From Candidatus Melainabacteria bacterium (GTDB taxonomy: Bacteria > Cyanobacteriota > Vampirovibrionia > Obscuribacterales > Obscuribacteraceae), in the NCBI GenBank assembly GCA_016209785.1, contig JACQVM010000418.1, positions 1 to 7,588 of the forward strand: DNA of 7,588 bases, in the 5' to 3' direction. The notes under the pieces are model-generated. The model made no database searches. It was given only the letters and a program-made list of their open reading frames with translations, and had not been told where the DNA came from. The position numbers and the translations under genes were made by a program. This document shows, in pieces, positions 6,479 to 7,588 of this stretch (position 1 is its first letter; each line of letters starts with the position of its first letter).

Positions 6479-7585
6479 TCAGTTGAGAGAAAGCCCTGGC
6501 TGAACCACTACAGTTTCGGCAGGTCCTCGCAACTCGTATGTAATCCCGCGCCATTGAATGCGATTGGTAACCAAAGAGTACAGTGTCATGAAGGGCAACA
6601 TGACGTGAGCTGCAGGGACAGCGAGGCAAAAACGCCAAAAGCTTTCCCGTAGCTCACCGTTACGGTCACAGAGCACCTTTTGCCACAAAAGTTGTGCCTT
6701 CCATAAGAACCATAGCTCGATTGGCAATAAGCTAAGCCCGGCAAGGCTAGCAAAAAGATAAACTGTCTTGTGGCTGATGATTGTGAGGACGAGAGCCACC
6801 ATCATTGCGGACAGCCAGATGGTCATAAATGAAGCTTTTACGAGTGCACGTTGCCAGAGTTGAGGATAATAAACCTTGGTTAATATGAGTTGGCGATTAG
6901 TCCACTCCCAGATCTCGGACAGTGTTGCATCTCCATGGCTAGCTACCAGGCATTGCGGTACAAAGTGAATCTTCAACCCAAGCTTTTTAACAGAGGTGGT
7001 CAAAGAGAGATCGTCATCTGCTGCCTTTTCCCAGGATTTAGCGACCAAAGCCCTGGCGAAAGTAGAACGGTGGATAGCCATTGCACCACCCCAAGCAAAA
7101 GAAAAGTTTGGGTGTACCAATTCCCATGCTGACATACGATTCCACAAAGAACGTACCACTGAGGGAAGGTCACCCTTGTAAGGGATGTAAAAGCGGTAAC
7201 CTGTTGTGGCACCAATTGTTGGATTATCAAGGCGATTTACGAGAAATCTTAGAAAATTGGCCGTGGCAATAACATCAGAATCTACAAAGACTAGTACTTC
7301 GCAATTGGGAGATATGTGCCCAAGTGCATGAAGCTGGTTGTTGATTTTTTGAGCTCTAATTGGATTGTCGCCGGCAATCACTAGCTTGAGTGGCACATTG
7401 TAAGATTGTTGTGAGATCTCTTTGAGAATTGGATAACAAGGATCACTTGATGACGCTATGCTGAAAATGACTTCAAAATGTGGCTTGTTATTCTTTAAGT
7501 AATTTTGATTGAGTAGTTTGACAATGTTGTCACGAAAACCTGGATCCACTCCCTTGCAAGGTAATATTACCGAGACATAAGGCAT
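6479..7585 (-). CDS. Family 2 glycosyltransferase, membrane-bound, ceramide-glucosyltransferase/HpnI-like
   Basis: This enzyme probably transfers a sugar from a nucleotide donor to a lipid at the inner membrane. The 368-residue protein starts with VSVILPCKG, the usual GT-A opening. NPIRAQKINNQL (74-85) resembles the ceramide glucosyltransferase NPK/NN region. VDSD (101-104) is the metal and nucleotide-binding DXD-type motif. WGGAMAIHR (165-173) and ADDDLS (189-194, base-region acidic cluster) follow. The expected QxxRW-like site reads NRQLILTKVYYPQLW (230-244), so its last residues differ from the consensus. Hydrophobic segments at about 251-271, 274-297 and 317-340 should be membrane spans. 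The stop is TGA at 6479-6481. The start at 7585 is only 3 nt from the window edge with no stop upstream, so a slightly earlier start is possible. The gene lies on the same strand as, and 202 nt upstream of, the lipid synthase, which suggests a glycolipid product. The acceptor is not known. Confidence 0.92.
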   Translation of the reverse strand: MPYVSVILPCKGVDPGFRDNIVKLLNQNYLKNNKPHFEVIFSIASSSDPCYPILKEISQQSYNVPLKLVIAGDNPIRAQKINNQLHALGHISPNCEVLVFVDSDVIATANFLRFLVNRLDNPTIGATTGYRFYIPYKGDLPSVVRSLWNRMSAWELVHPNFSFAWGGAMAIHRSTFARALVAKSWEKAADDDLSLTTSVKKLGLKIHFVPQCLVASHGDATLSEIWEWTNRQLILTKVYYPQLWQRALVKASFMTIWLSAMMVALVLTIISHKTVYLFASLAGLSLLPIELWFLWKAQLLWQKVLCDRNGELRESFWRFCLAVPAAHVMLPFMTLYSLVTNRIQWRGITYELRGPAETVVVQPGLSLN

Positions 7586-7588
7586 GTA

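Noticed and set aside
6473..6487. CTCAG/TTGAG inverted repeat at the glycosyltransferase stop codon as a terminator.
   Set aside because: The stem is short, needs a G-T pair, leaves almost no loop, and is not followed by a T-tract on the minus strand.
6300..6503. Plus-strand frame of 67 codons crossing the intergenic gap.
   Set aside because: No Shine-Dalgarno sequence precedes its ATG, it overlaps the glycosyltransferase 3' end, and the product matches nothing I recognise.
7000..7230. Second minus-strand frame inside the glycosyltransferase.
   Set aside because: It is an out-of-frame shadow of the glycosyltransferase, whose own frame carries all the GT2 motifs.

Overview
The window reads as a two-gene stretch, with both genes on the minus strand. 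An intact family 2 glycosyltransferase (7585 to 6479) lies upstream of the first 2092 codons of a giant multidomain lipid/polyketide synthase (6276 to 1, running off the low-coordinate edge). The synthase frame was checked triplet by triplet and has no stop from 6276 to 1. Its domain order is two nitronate-monooxygenase-like (2-nitropropane dioxygenase, PfaD-like) flavin domains, ketosynthase (KS), malonyl acyltransferase (AT), a long polar linker, one acyl carrier protein (ACP), and the start of a ketoreductase (KR). This is the architecture of PfaA-type 'secondary lipid' synthases, but with the putative enoyl-reductase modules fused to the N-terminus.

The most unusual feature is a roughly 100-bp element (2775-2874) with a perfect 26-bp palindrome at one end and a perfect 28-bp palindrome at the other. 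It sits in frame inside the KS coding sequence. It adds about 36-42 residues between the KS 'ARPW' and 'PRRAGVSAFGFGGTNFH' motifs without breaking the frame or removing a catalytic residue. It looks like a small palindrome-ended mobile repeat (MITE/REP/IS200-IS605-derivative type) that has become coding sequence.

Region by region on the plus coordinates: 1-6276 is the synthase; 6277-6478 is a 202-nt gap with a possible Shine-Dalgarno site and a weak promoter candidate; 6479-7585 is the glycosyltransferase; 7586-7588 is the edge. The likely joint role, by inference, is assembly of an unusual long-chain lipid or polyketide by the synthase and glycosylation of that or another lipid at the membrane by the glycosyltransferase.

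The organism is a bacterium with intermediate GC content and dense coding. Large Pfa-like synthases with fused flavin domains are scattered through cyanobacteria, deltaproteobacteria and several uncultured lineages. The window does not allow a firm choice among them.
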